Position numbers and translations under genes: made by a program. The notes beneath the pieces were generated by a model that was given only the letters and a program-made list of their open reading frames with translations, made no database searches and was not told the origin of the DNA. Shown here one piece after another: positions 12,395 to 23,820 of a stretch of 64,000 nucleotides of DNA. Origin of the DNA: Phyllostachys edulis (Eukaryota > Streptophyta > Magnoliopsida > Poales > Poaceae); NCBI GenBank assembly GCA_036346405.1, contig CM070553.1:72728976-72792975 (forward strand), written 5' to 3'. Each line of letters opens with the position of its first letter. Position 1 is the first letter of the stretch.

Positions 12395-13930
12395 GCTCAG
12401 ATCACACGGGGGAGGTCCTCAACGGTTGAGATCTTCCAAAGGAAAATCTAAACTATCAAGATCTCCCCGAGGAAGATCTACATCGTCAGGACCTCACAGG
12501 GGGGGTCCTGGACGGTCCAGATGTTCCAAGGGAGGACTTTGATGGTCCAGATCGTCCGAGGGAGGACCTTGACGGTCAAGATCTACCCGGAGAGGTCATG
12601 AACGGCTGAGATGACCTCGGGGAGGTCTTAAGGGGAGGTCCTAACGTCGCAGACCTCCAGGGGAGGTCTGGACGGCCATGATCGCACAAGGGGAGGTCTT
12701 GGACGCTCAAGATCTCTGGGAGGAGGTCAGGCGGCCCGAGCCAGCGACCACGCGGCTTGCGCGCACGCACGCGTTTCGGACAAGAGATTAATGCGCGGGA
12801 CAACGAGGAGGTCGCGCGGAGGATTAAATGTGCGACACGGAGGATTAAATGCGTTAAGACACGCCAATGATTTCAACGATTTGAGCTTTGGATTAGTGCA
12901 TTAACTCGGCAAATCTTTGTCCTAAAACGACAACGGCGCTGCCGTTTTGTCCGACAAAGACCGAGCTCAAAGATGTGGTCATCGCCGCGTCTGACTCGCC
13001 GGCGACATCCAATGGTACCGTTGGGTCCGCAATAACCATGCGCACGCAATGGACCTCCTCTCGGCAATGGCGACGGTTTTGAACGCCGGTGAGCCGGAGA
13101 GGACAACGAAGGCAAGCACGGCCAAAATCCGAAATGCAAAATGAAGCTCAGCGCGACAATCAGCGTGTGCTCAAACAAACGCCTCAAAGAAACATACATG
13201 CGGGTGCCAGAACTAAGGGACTAACAGGAGGAGTACCTGGAGGTCCCGAGGTGCTGAGGAGGTCGAGGAAGGAAGGACCGGTGCCGGGGAGGAAAGGTGC
13301 TCCACGGCCAAAGCTTCAGCTCCAAGCTCCACTTTGTCCCCCTCTGCAAATGCCCAACAAATCAAGTTAGGACTTGGTCCCAGAGGGTAGGGCACAAATG
13401 GAAGCAAGGAGAAAAGGAGGAAAACTCCAGGGACCCTTGTCCACCGAGGAGCTTCAAGCTCCAAAGAATGGCGCCAAGGAGAGCTTGGTGGTTTAGAGCT
13501 CACAAGCACAGGGGTGCAAGCAAGGGATAATGGTGTGCAAAGGAAGCCAAGGAAAGCAGTGGGGAGGTTTTATACTTAGGGCACAGAGGTTGTGAACCAC
13601 GGGTTAAGCTCATGGTGAGCTTGGCCCATGGGTCGGTCTAGGGCTTGGACAAGATGTAAAGTTGACATGGTGACAAAGCTAGGCGACCGAGAGGCGGAAA
13701 GTCGACACGCATTTAATGCGGTCAAGAAAGAGTTGTTAAAGGTACGACGCTTGCGTGCATTAAATTATCGCTCGAGCACGCATGCGTGACCAAGGAAGGA
13801 GAAGAACAGGAGGTCATTTTGACCGTTGGATAAGACCACGGGAGGTCCTAGCCATCGGATCCTATTTTTGAACCGTTACGCTTAAAGGATCGGGAGGAGG
13901 TCCCAGCACACGATCTAGGATGGGGAGGTC
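12395..13930 (-). repeat. GGAGGTC-rich segment of solo LTR A
   Basis: GGAGGTC or a one-base variant recurs many times, often preceded by AGATC and followed by a CGGT-type word, with spacing mostly of 30-60 bases. It is densest at 12400-12750, then again from 13800. The part between carries the GC-rich LTR core and a likely TATA box at 13568. The function is unknown. Confidence 0.7.
13568..13574 (-). promoter_or_regulatory. TATA box of solo LTR A
   Basis: On the minus strand this reads TATAAAA, in the position equivalent to the TATAAG at 23814 in solo LTR C. It lies just downstream (minus strand) of the palindrome array. Confidence 0.5.
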
Positions 13931-14545
13931 ATGGCCTCACGATTTCCTTAATCTTGAATCTTGACGTGGGAAAAATAGGACTAGGAGGTCCAAGGCGTTG
14001 GATCTCAATCCAAGCAGTCGGACCTCTGTGAGGTCTTAACCGCACACCGAACTTAAGAACATGAGGGGAGGTCATGGCCTTTGGATTTAAATCTAAGGGC
14101 CACGATCTCACGTGCGCCGGGAGGTCGGATGCGCACGAGGAAAGGAGGAGGTCGTGACCGTAGATTCTAATCTAACAGTGCACACACAAGATGGGGGAGG
14201 TTGGGAGCGCTTGACTTGCAGCGGAGGTTGTGGCCTTTGGATCGGAATCCAACGGCTACGACCTCAACAGCGTTCAACAAGGGAGGTCTGATAGTTAGGT
14301 TGAGAGGAGGAGGTCGCGACCATGGATTTTTGATCCAATGGCTGTGACCTCATGTAGGTGGGACACCTAAGTGATTTAACCGCTCGGGGAGGTCAGGAGC
14401 GGTTGGATCTTAATCCAAGGGCTATGACCTGAACAGGGTGGGGAGGTCTTTGCGGTGTTGGCCGCGGAGGAGGTCGTGGCGGTTGGATGTAAATCCAACG
14501 GCTGCGACCTGATCAAGGTGGAGAGGGAGGTCTGCTGAGGTGCAG
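13930..14545. repeat. Palindrome array in solo LTR A
   Basis: About seven units of roughly 75-85 bases each contain an imperfect inverted repeat. One arm is GGTCRTGGCCNTTGGAT-like, followed by a few A/T bases and the complementary arm. Clear examples lie near 14068-14112, 14223-14263, 14310-14352, 14390-14430 and 14470-14511. Corresponding units occur inverted in solo LTR C at 22530-23460. Confidence 0.8.
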
Positions 14546-15471
14546 ACATGGTTGGGCTGGACCAGCTTTGCACAGCGGCTAGCCCAAGGAACAGTGTAGG
14601 CTTTTAAGTTTAGTTTTTAACAGCTGAAACTTAGCAGAATTATTTGAGATAGCAAATGAACTCCAAAATTCATGAAATTTTAACTGGAGCTTGCTGACAA
14701 TGAGATTAACCTTGCATAAAATTTCCAGAGGTTATTATGCAATGCATTTTTCTCAGGAAATTCATGAAGGTTGTTCAAGGATTTGGTTTTACCTCCAAAA
14801 CTTATCAAACAAGTTTTACAACTTGTGATATTTTTCAGAGGGGTCCCACATCAGTTTTAGGACCAAGGAAAATATTTTCCAAATGTTTGGCACAAGATTT
14901 AAGATAATTGGAAAAGGAGTTTGACTTTTGGTCAACAAGAGCTTTGTGTTTTTGGATTACACAACTCTTGGACTAGAATCACAGGAGAGATTAGGGGTTT
15001 TCAAGATGTGAGAAAAAGTTTTAATTTCTACACATATAATTATACTTGAACAAACCCTGTTTATACAGTTGGGATGTTACATGGATTAGTCCCTTGAAGC
15101 TCTGAGAGCATTCTTTGCTCTGGAACATTAGTCGTGACAAAGCGATTAAAGACTCAAAAGATGGTAAGTCTTCGGAAGACTCCGACCAATATATTTTATT
15201 TAATTGATTATTATTTTTTAACCTTGAAATCTCCTTGTTTTCTTGAAGTCCTCTCTTCTGATGAAATCAGAGAGCGGATCAAGATGATTTGCGCCAGGGA
15301 GCCTGATACCAAGGCTGCTTTCCCGGGTATTTTGGCTATTGTCTCTGAAGAGGAGAGACTGAGAAGACTCAAGGTAAATAACCACTTTTTTCTTCATCTG
15401 TTATATATTTTCCGATCTGTATATAACATTTGCTCCAATATATAGGCGGTTAGATTGAAGTACACCAAATC

Positions 15472-18400
15472 TGTAACAGCCCAAATTTCAAATTTTAGAG
15501 AAAATTTAAAACTTAATTATTTTTGTGGATTTTCTAAAATTTTAAAAGCTTTTCCCTAATTATGTTAAAGCCAAAACAAATTTATTTACAAATTAAATAC
15601 CAAATATAATTTGGGAATATTTTATTCAAGTCTAAAATGTCTTTGAGAATCTCTATGAATTAACTGGATTATCTAAAATGTTAAATCAATTAAAAATCCC
15701 TAAACAGTCCTTGGCCCGAATCTCACTCGGCCCGACTTAGCTCTCATGCGCATGCGGCCCACTCGGCCCGCTCGCGCTCACGCATTTACATCTCCAACCC
15801 TATGTAGCCGTTGGATCGAGATTGAATGGCTAGATCTCAGCGGTACGTTCGAACTTCCCGAACACTCCAATCCAGGTGGACCGTCCGATTGAAAATGAAC
15901 AGCCCAATCGCGTTTATACGTTCGGAGCCGTCCGAATGTTTCAATCGGTGTGGACCGTCCGATCTAAATCGAACGGCCCGGACACCACCCGTTACTTACA
16001 TGTTCTTTTCCATCGCCGACAAGTGGGCCTGCTCTACAATGCCATCTCCTTCCTCGCTTTCTTCTTCGCGTAGAGCCACGCCCAATGCCGCCATTAGCGC
16101 CTGTGGAAGCTCTTCAAAGCTTCCGTTTTTTCACCGTTTTCCTATGAATTCAAGAGCAATAATGCCCCACTCTCTCCACCGCACTCATACCGGCCATCAA
16201 AGCTTCCATTTCTCTGCCGTAACTCACATTTGTTCGTCACTGCCGTGACCTCCGCGCACGATCTCCCCCTCCAGCCATGCCCGAGCCCTATAAAAGGGAG
16301 CACCGGGACCGCCGTAGCCTCCTCACCTCAAAGCCGCCATCCACGTAGCCTCTCCCGCTCTCTAGCACCCCAATTTCCAAGTTTCTCGCCGCCGGCAGAA
16401 GGAGTTTCAACCGTTGATTCCACCGCCGTCGAGCCCACTCCACCCCCGTCATCCACACCTTCGACTTCGTGACGTCACCGCGAAGCTCGTGCACGCACTC
16501 ATTCGCCCCGAAGACCACTGGAGCGCCTCCTTCGTTGACGACCTAAACCCGCCGCCGCTAAAGCTCGTCGCCGACGACCTTTCCGCCGTGCATTCTCGCA
16601 ACCCCGGTGAGCATCACGTTCAGCATCTTCCCCTCTCTCTCTTTTGCTCACATCTGCACCCCTCACCATGGTGTGTAGCACCGGCGAGGAGGTCACCAGA
16701 GCTCCGCCAGTCACGGGCATACGTGGCTCGGCCACGTCATCGCCAAGTAGGTGCCATGTCAGCACCGGATCCCACGTGGAGCCTACGTGGCGCCACGTCG
16801 GCTTCATACAAGACCCCACCTCCTCATCGCCTTTGTTCAGAAGCCGGGTTCATTTGAGACGTTTGTGCTTGTGGACTTGGTCTTTGACCAAGGGGCCCAC
16901 ATGTCAGTGACTCCAAGGTTTTTCTGTTAAAGAAAAATTTGGCCGACAAGCCGAAAATTCCGAGCGCTGATGTCATGTTACACAATAATTTGGTTTTTCT
17001 TTAGAAAAATAATTCCATAAATTCTATAAAATCAGAATTTAGGATTTAAACTTCTAGGAGCTCGTATTTCTTCATACGAACTCCGATTTAAGTGATTCAA
17101 ATTTCTAAATTTGTGTAAATTCAAAATATAGCTAACTAAACTAAAATTAATTAAGTTGGAGTTAGTTTAATTTGTCATTTTGAATTTATTTGAGTTTTAT
17201 TTGAATTTGTCGTATTTTCGCGTATAGACTTGACGATTAGGAGAGCTTGCTCCTTCAGAGAATTTAGAGTACCAAAACTTCGAACAAGGTAAGTTATACC
17301 ATTGATCATGTCGATCCCAATATTTTTAAACTTATTTAAATTTAGTTTTTAAATTCTTATTGCATGCTTTATTTTATTCAGCTATTTGAAATTCCTGTTT
17401 AAATTCTTAGATATGCCATTTTTCTTTGTATAGCCAATATTGATGTTTGGATTACCATTTCCTTGTCACCTTAGTAAAATAATTAAGAAAATTATGCTTA
17501 GCAAATGCTTAGACCAAAAAGTTGATCTAGGGGTTTTAGCCAAAATATAAAGTTGATTTAAAAATGAGACTATGGTATTGTCTTTACAATAGAATGTTTG
17601 AAAAATGTTTTGACAAAGAAAAATAAATAAAACTAGTTTAGACTTGGGCGAATTGGACTGTTGGTGGGTGCAAGTTTATGCACGGGCTCAATTCAGTGAA
17701 TGTTTGAGGCCTAGGGATGGTTTTGGAAGTCGCCCAGTCACTTAAGGATCGGTCTGCGAGTCGCGGATTGTTCAGCCAAGCTCGTACCACCACAAGTCTG
17801 AAATGGGGCAAACTTGGCCAACTAAACTATACTATTTTACCATGACTATGTCATAGAAAGATGTAGGTGTCATGAAAACTTATTGTTAATACTCACATGG
17901 CGCAAGAGGGGATTATCGTTTGACGCGAAGCCTACGATAACGAAACCTTAGCGAGCATAGTTATGTTAAAATAATGTAGGGTCAAGGCCTCGTGATAGTT
18001 GCTTAGTTGCACGCCTTCGAAAGCGTGTTTTGGCCGATATGTTAAGCAAACTGTCTCTTGTGGGTAAAGCTGTACTAACTCTGCTGAGTAATAATCTATT
18101 CGAATAGCCGCATCTGTGGTCATGGACATGCTGAGCAAAGCCTTTCGTGGATTAGACTTGGTTTTGTTTTAATAAATTTTCAACCTCTTTTGTTTTGGAT
18201 ATTCTTATCCAAATGAGAATTTTGGGCAGAAAGTCCTTCACCATTTGTGTATGGAAGTTTGTCCTACACTTGAGATTGATGAAACAAAATAAAATTTTGA
18301 TTTTAATTAAAATTTCCTTGGAAATTATCATGAATATTTAAACCTAAAAATGCTGCTTTGTGCAAAATAAACCCTGCCAGTCTCACTTGTTTACTTATGC

Positions 18401-18751
18401 ATGCATCATAATTCTCTATTGGGTGTAACTTGCAAGCACATAAGTTGTGCTCACTCTTGCTGAATATTATTTATTCAAGAGAAGACTTGTACCAAGATGG
18501 TGAGGATCAAGACACTTAGGCCTACGCCCCCAGATGATTGCCTGTGGAGCATCATGTGGCCTACTACCTATTTGCTTCTGCTGTGTTTTTCATTATTTGG
18601 CCTCAGACCCATTTTGTATTAAACTCTGAATTATATTGAATAAACGCATGATATGATTGTGATATCATTTTTGTATGAATGTGTACACTAGCTATCCTGG
18701 ATTAGTGTATGAACATAGAGAATTTGGGATCCTTCGTTCCCGGGTTCGACA
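15472..18751 (+). mobile_element. Solo LTR B (3.3 kb), duplication AAATC
   Basis: It starts TGTAACAGCCC at 15472 and ends GGGTTCGACA at 18751. AAATC occurs at 15467-15471 and again at 18752-18756. The TATA box at 16289 gives plus orientation. It splits exon 3 of the antisense gene, and the exon reads through when the LTR and one duplication copy are ignored. Its tail (18430-18540) resembles the LTR at 2030-2140, so the two are related gypsy LTRs. Confidence 0.92.
16289..16295 (+). promoter_or_regulatory. TATA box of solo LTR B
   Basis: TATAAAA followed by GGGAGCACC sits after a region with CGGACGGTCCGAT-like words (15820-15990) and a GC-rich stretch, the common plan of these LTR promoters. 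Confidence 0.55.
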
Positions 18752-20563
18752 AAATCCAACAAGGATTCCTTTCATACTACTGTTCCGAACGATTCTTGCT
18801 CAGAGACCGCATAAGACGATGGTCTTTTGGAGGTAAAAAAAGCATTTACAGAAAGAAGAACATATAATTTAGATGGAAAATTACATCGCCTGATTAAAAC
18901 TTTGAATTGTATTTCAGACGGGAGAGAAAGAAGGCCCGCAGACCAGAGCTACGGAGATCGTTGGCTCCAGGACAACTATTCACAACTTGACAGTTGCTAC
19001 CGTGGCAACTGTTTTGGAAACCGACGAGACCACACCCTCCGACCCGATGGTCAGGGATCTCGTTCTCGACCAGTTGGTCGAGAACATTTCTTTCGACCTT
19101 CGGTTAGAGGACGTAGCGGATCTAACTAGCTCCACCGATCTAGGACCGGTGAAGTCGGTCGAAAAGAAGAGAAAGGCAAGCGCAATGAATTTTGCATCGG
19201 CACGCTTCAAAATTAAGACCAAGAAAACGACCAGGTATGTATACACGAAATAAAGACTTATGCAAGTACTTACCCCTGGTGTTTTGAAGTCTTAAGCTTC
19301 TTTTTCTTCTTCCGTTGTAGATTTTCTGGTATTCTGGTCGATGACAACCAGAGCACCCTTTAGGAGAAAGCTCTTGAAGAGGTCGAGCCAGCCCCGAGCA
19401 GGTGGTAGCACTAGCTCAGGAACTCATGGCAGCTCTAACCACACCTGCAGAGGTGGTGGTTCCAACCCCACCTGTGGAGGTGGTGGTCCTTGAGGAATCT
19501 CAGCAAGTTCCGACCCCAACTAAGAGTTCTTCTCGCAGAGTCACCTTTTCTCATCACCTTCAAATCTTCAAAAATGAAGAGCTTAATGAAGCGTGGGGAA
19601 GAATTTCGGACCGTCAAGCAGTGGCGAGTCCCGACTCTATTTTTGTCAAATACAACACTATGGCAATTGAGGTAAGCTTTCATGACCACTTTTAATAGCC
19701 TTTCCCTTAGGAAATACCTAAAGGAGTTTGCTATTTTTTGTAGCATTTTGTGGAGAATGTCGCTATGGTAGGAGGGCTGACCCAGCGAATAAAGATCTTA
19801 GAGAAAAAGAACTCTAAATTAGAAAGTAAGCACCCTTTTGGTGTCTACTTCTCTCCTTCTTTACCATTTGGCTCTTTTTCTTTTAATTAACTCTCCCTTT
19901 TATCATGTTTGATAGATTCGAAGAAGTTTAAAGAAGTCCAAGCTAAAAGAAGAATGTCAGAACAAGGACCGGTCGATCGAATACTTGTTGACCAGACACA
20001 AGGAGGTCCTTGAGACTATTGAGAAGAAGTGTGAAGGTAACCGGTCGTAAACTCGACCAATGTGCTTTTCTTTTTTATAGTCGTATGTATTTATCTTTTG
20101 ATTCACTCATATAGAGCAAACCCAAGCATTGAGGCAAGCAGAGAAGGCTCTTGAGTTCAAGCGTGGCAAGGAGGCAGCCTTTGGGCAAAATATTGAAGAA
20201 AAGGTCAAGGCCTTCAACAAGATGCTCTTCGCTATGGGATCGAGAACGCAATTGCCCCACAGAGAAGATCAACTACCTTGGCCAACAACTCGAAGACCTT
20301 AGGGGTGTCCTCAAGACAACTCGGGAGAACCATGTACAGACATGTTTGAAGTTGTCAAGAATGGAGTCAGTTTTGCTTTGGCAAAACTGAAAGTCTCCAA
20401 CCCCTCCATAAATCTCCAAGCTGTTGAGGAAGACTTCAACTGCTCAGGAGAAGAAGCAACCAAAGTGTTCAAGAAAATGGTGCCTTTCGGACATAAGGCT
20501 GCGGAGCAAATGGTGGTCGGGTCTCCAACACGCAGCAACCAGTCTGGTAGCTCCGAGAAGTAA

Positions 20564-20640
20564 AAGATTGTAATATTTTGACAGTTGTAAATAAAACTTA
20601 CATATTATCATCAATGAAGTCTTTATTTTGTCTTCCTAAA
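20564..20640 (+). terminator. Polyadenylation region of the antisense gene
   Basis: AATAAA at 20590-20595 lies 27 bases after the stop codon. A T-rich, GT-containing stretch follows (TCTTTATTTTGTCTTCC near 20620). This fits a plant 3' end signal. Confidence 0.5.
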
Positions 20641-21552
20641 TTCAATGAATACACATATAATGCCTAGCCCCCGATTGCTTGTGTTAGTAGAAGAGCTTTA
20701 TTAAAGAAGCAGTAGACCAAGAAAATGAGCAATAGCTACAACCACAGTATAGAGCATATGCTGATTATGTTAAAAAAATGGTCTAAGTATCACTAGAAAA
20801 TCAGTGTGGTCGGAACCAATGTGTGATTTCGACTAGTTTTAGGTCATTTCCATAATCGAAATACTATGAAGTACCTTGTGTGGTTGGAAGATGTATAAGA
20901 CTTGTATTGATTGATAAGAAAATATGCAAAAATGTATGCAAAAACGACAAGTGAACTTGTTTATATATCATATCAAAAAATGGTCGTAAGGGTTGCTAAG
21001 AACTAGAGACTAAAAGAAACACTTCGCGAAACATGTTCTTGCTCAAGTTTCGACTGGCAGCGAGGATCGCAAGAAATGGACCGTCGCTAGGAAGCTCCTT
21101 CTTCCAGTGGGCAGGACCACATGAGGAGAAGGAGAAACTTCGACTAGGAGGCTTCCTGTGTCCCAACCAATAGCCAAAACAGGAGTGGAACAGATTGTTG
21201 AAGGTAAGAAATGTAGTCCCTGAAATCTATAGCATGTAAAGCACTATATATAGTTGCCTGTGTGATGCTCCTGTTACTCGTATATTTCTTTAAGAAAAAA
21301 GTGTTGGTCGCCGTGAGAACCATTGCCTGAATGGTCACGACTAGGACCCTTACGGCATTTGACTCGTATGTCGTAGCCATAGAGTAAAAGAGATCTTTAG
21401 AAAGGATATTGGAGAGAATTTGGTCTTCTCCGACCAATTAGATAACAATAGTATGCAAACCAGATGATAAGATAGACATATAGACAACATCATTCGTCGG
21501 AAAGTAAAGGAAATGAATCTTTATTAATAAATTGAAATAATGGAAAATACAA
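20641..21552. other. Non-coding spacer between pol end and antisense gene
   Basis: No domain is recognised on either strand. TAGCCCCCGATTGC at 20665-20678 is, on the minus strand, a second GGGGGCTA polypurine-like tract resembling the one beside the 3' LTR. The rest is AT-rich with short frames and no recognisable product. Confidence 0.55.
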
Positions 21553-21978
21553 TTATACGAAGAACTTACGCAATTGGTCAATATTCCAAGAGTTGGACAA
21601 AACACTCCCGTCTGACATAGCTAGTCGTACTGAACCAGGTCGTGTGACTTCGACCATAGTGTATGGACCTTCCCATTTAGGAGAAAGTTTATTGCGATTA
21701 GCCTGATTCTGAATTCGTCGTAGAACCAGATCACCTACAACTAGGCTGTGAGGTTGCACCTTACGACTGTGGTACCTTCGCATGGCTCGCTGGTAAACTG
21801 TTGATCGTATGAGGGCTTGGTTTTGCCGTTCTTCAAGGAAATTGACATCGTCGAGTCTTTGTTGAATCTGATCATTCTCATTGAAACAATCAGTTCGAGC
21901 AGAGCCGAGTTTCAGTTCCGGAGGAAGCATGGCTTTAGCACCGTAAACCAGAAAAAATAGAGTTTCACCGGTTGCACG
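21553..21978 (-). pseudogene. Integrase C-terminal part, Tat element pol end
   Basis: This is the end of the pol polyprotein. The frame contains YHSRKVQPHSLVVGDLVLRR and then LSPKWEGPYTMVEVTRPGS, the C-terminal integrase motif of gypsy elements that follows the catalytic core. It ends FFV at 21553. The upstream half of integrase continues at 27411, on the other side of solo LTR C, and the frame is open up to the insertion point. Confidence 0.85.
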
Positions 21979-22499
21979 TGTAACATCCCAAATGTATAAT
22001 TAGGGTTATTCAAGTATAATTATATGTGTAGAAATTAAAACTTTTTCTCACAACTTGAAAACCCCTAAAATCTCATGTAATTCTTGTCCAAGAGTTGTGT
22101 AATCCAAAAACACAAAGCTCTTGTTGACCAAAAGTCAAACTCATTTTCCGATTATCTTAAATCTTGTGCCAAACAGTTGGAATATATTTTCCTTGGTCCC
22201 AAAACTGATGTGGGACCCCTCTGAAAAATATCACAAGTTGTAAAACTAGTTTGATAAATTTTGGAGGTAAAACAATCCTTTAAACAACCTTAACGAATTT
22301 CCTGAGAAAAATGCATTGCATAATAACCTCTGGAAATTTTATGCAAGGTTAATCTCATTGTCAGCAAGCTCCAGCTAAAATTTCATCAATTTGGAGTTCA
22401 TTTGCTATCTCAAATGATTCTGCTAAGTTTCAATTGTTAAAAACTAAATTTAAAAGCCTACCTTTGTTCCTTGGGCTAGCCACTTTGCAAATTTGGTCC

Positions 22500-23560
22500 A
22501 CCCAACCCCATCGACCTCCTTCCCCATTTGATGAGGTCGTGGCCGTTGGATCCAATCCAAAGGCCACGACCTCCCCTCAACCAACGCACCCAGACCTCCC
22601 TTCAAGTCCTCTCGACCGTGGACCTCCTCGGGTCAACGTGGGCGCCAGACCTCCTCATGGTCAACACCAAGAAAGGCTTTCCCATCAAGATCAGTCGTGA
22701 ACTGTTGGATCAAAGATCCACGGTCATGACCTCCCCATGTGTTAAATCCCAAAGACCTCCTCACCTTGTCCAGTCATAGCCCTTGGATTAAGATCCAACC
22801 GCCCCGACCTCCCTTGTTATCAAACCTCAAATACCACCTTCCACCTTGGCGAGGTCATAGTCATGGATTTACATCCAACCGCTCTCGACCTCCTCACCTG
22901 TTAAGCTAAGCAAACTTCCCACCTACATGAGGTCACACCATTGGATCAAAAATCCATGGTCGCGACCTCCTCCTCTTAATCTAACTATCGACCTCCTTTG
23001 CACTCACTTGAGGTCGCACTGCTGGATTTACATCCAAAGGCCACGACCTCCTCTGAAAAACATCACAGCTAGGTCCTTCACAAGACGTGAGGTCGTTGCC
23101 CTTAGATCTAAATCTAATGGCCATGACCTCCCTTGTGTGTTGCGCAAGCTCAAGACCTACTTTTGCGCCCACGCATGAGGCTCAGACCTCCTGTCTTGAT
23201 CAACACCGTTGGATCAAAATCCAAAGGTCTTGACCTCCCTCGCGCTTCACGCAAAGCCTCAGACCTCCCTTTGGTTGGGTGCCCTTGGATTTTAATCCAA
23301 AGGCCATGACCTCCCCCTCAGGCTTTTATGTTCGCGTGCGGTTAAGACCTCACAGGAGGTCCGCACCGTTGGATGGAGATCCAACGCTTTGGACCTCCTG
23401 TCCTATTTCCCCACGTGCGCTTGCACATTAAGGAAATCGGAGGGCCACGACCTCCCCATCCTTGATCGTGTGGCTGGGACCTCCTCTCAGCCACTTAAAA
23501 CATAACGGTTCAAAATGCCATCGGAGGGCCAGGACCTCTCCCCATGGTCTTGTCCAACGG
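22500..23560. repeat. Palindrome array in solo LTR C
   Basis: At least ten units, spaced about 75-90 bases, each hold an imperfect inverted repeat. The best is 22533-22573: left arm GAGGTCGTGGCCGTTGGAT, loop CCA, and a right arm complementary over 19 bases with one mismatch. Others lie near 22690, 22767, 22852, 22929, 23011, 23090, 23205, 23280 and 23355. Every unit ends with GACCTCC. DNA cruciforms or RNA hairpins could form. Confidence 0.85.
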
Positions 23561-23813
23561 TCATAAAGACCTCCCCTGTTCTTCTCCTTCCTCTGGCGCG
23601 CCTGCGAGCTCTGAGCAGTGGAGTTAATGCACGTCTGTCCACTTGGTACCTTTTTCATGACTCTTTGTTGACCGCATTCAATGCAGTCACCTTCCGCCTC
23701 TTTGGTCACTCGGACTGCACCTTGTCAACCTCATGTCCTTGCCACCCCATGGACCAACCCGTGGGCTAAGCTCACCATGGAGCTTAGCCCCAGCTCATAA
23801 CCTTCACTCAGGC

Positions 23814-23820
23814 TATAAGT
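23814..23820 (+). promoter_or_regulatory. Possible TATA box of solo LTR C
   Basis: CTATAAGT follows the palindrome array and precedes the GC-rich body. It corresponds to the TATAAAA of solo LTR A, with a one-base difference in the core. Confidence 0.4.

Larger units (their letters stand above)
9957..15081 (-). mobile_element. Solo LTR A (5.1 kb), duplication TGGAT
   Basis: The ends are TGTGAGCACCC at 9957 and GGGATGTTACA at 15081, so on the minus strand it runs TGTAACATCCC to GGGTGCTCACA. TGGAT precedes it (9952-9956) and follows it (15082-15086), which proves a single LTR left by insertion and recombination. It interrupts exon 1 of the antisense gene. It belongs to the same family as solo LTR C, which lies inverted 7 kb away. 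No internal coding domain is present, and the small frames inside have no recognisable motif. Confidence 0.92.
9292..20563 (+). pseudogene. Antisense extra gene of the Tat element (PF04195 family)
   Basis: The family is annotated in grasses as 'putative gypsy type transposon'; its biochemical role is unknown to me. Exon 1 starts at ATG 9292 and contains LAPNSIANISIFTYLCEAYL and FRYFYRMA, the family core. Predicted exons by GT..AG: 9292-9956 joined to 15087-15163; 15249-15373; 15446-15471 joined to 18757-18830; about 18919-19233; about 19321-19670; 19744-19826; about 19915-20035; 20115-20563. The last exons are lysine/glutamate-rich and probably coiled coil, and the protein ends GSSEK. Solo LTR A splits exon 1 and solo LTR B splits exon 3. 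In-frame stops are present at 9466 (TAG), 9514 (TAA), in exon 1 after the LTR (TGA near 15103), at the end of exon 3, and in exon 5 (TAG), where a frame change also occurs. It runs opposite to pol and ends about 1 kb before the pol end. The family call is firm; exon edges are approximate. Confidence 0.75.

Noticed and set aside
16230..16910. Frames in solo LTR B resembling a proline-rich protein
   Set aside because: They are located in the U3/R region of the LTR around its TATA box. Composition alone explains them.
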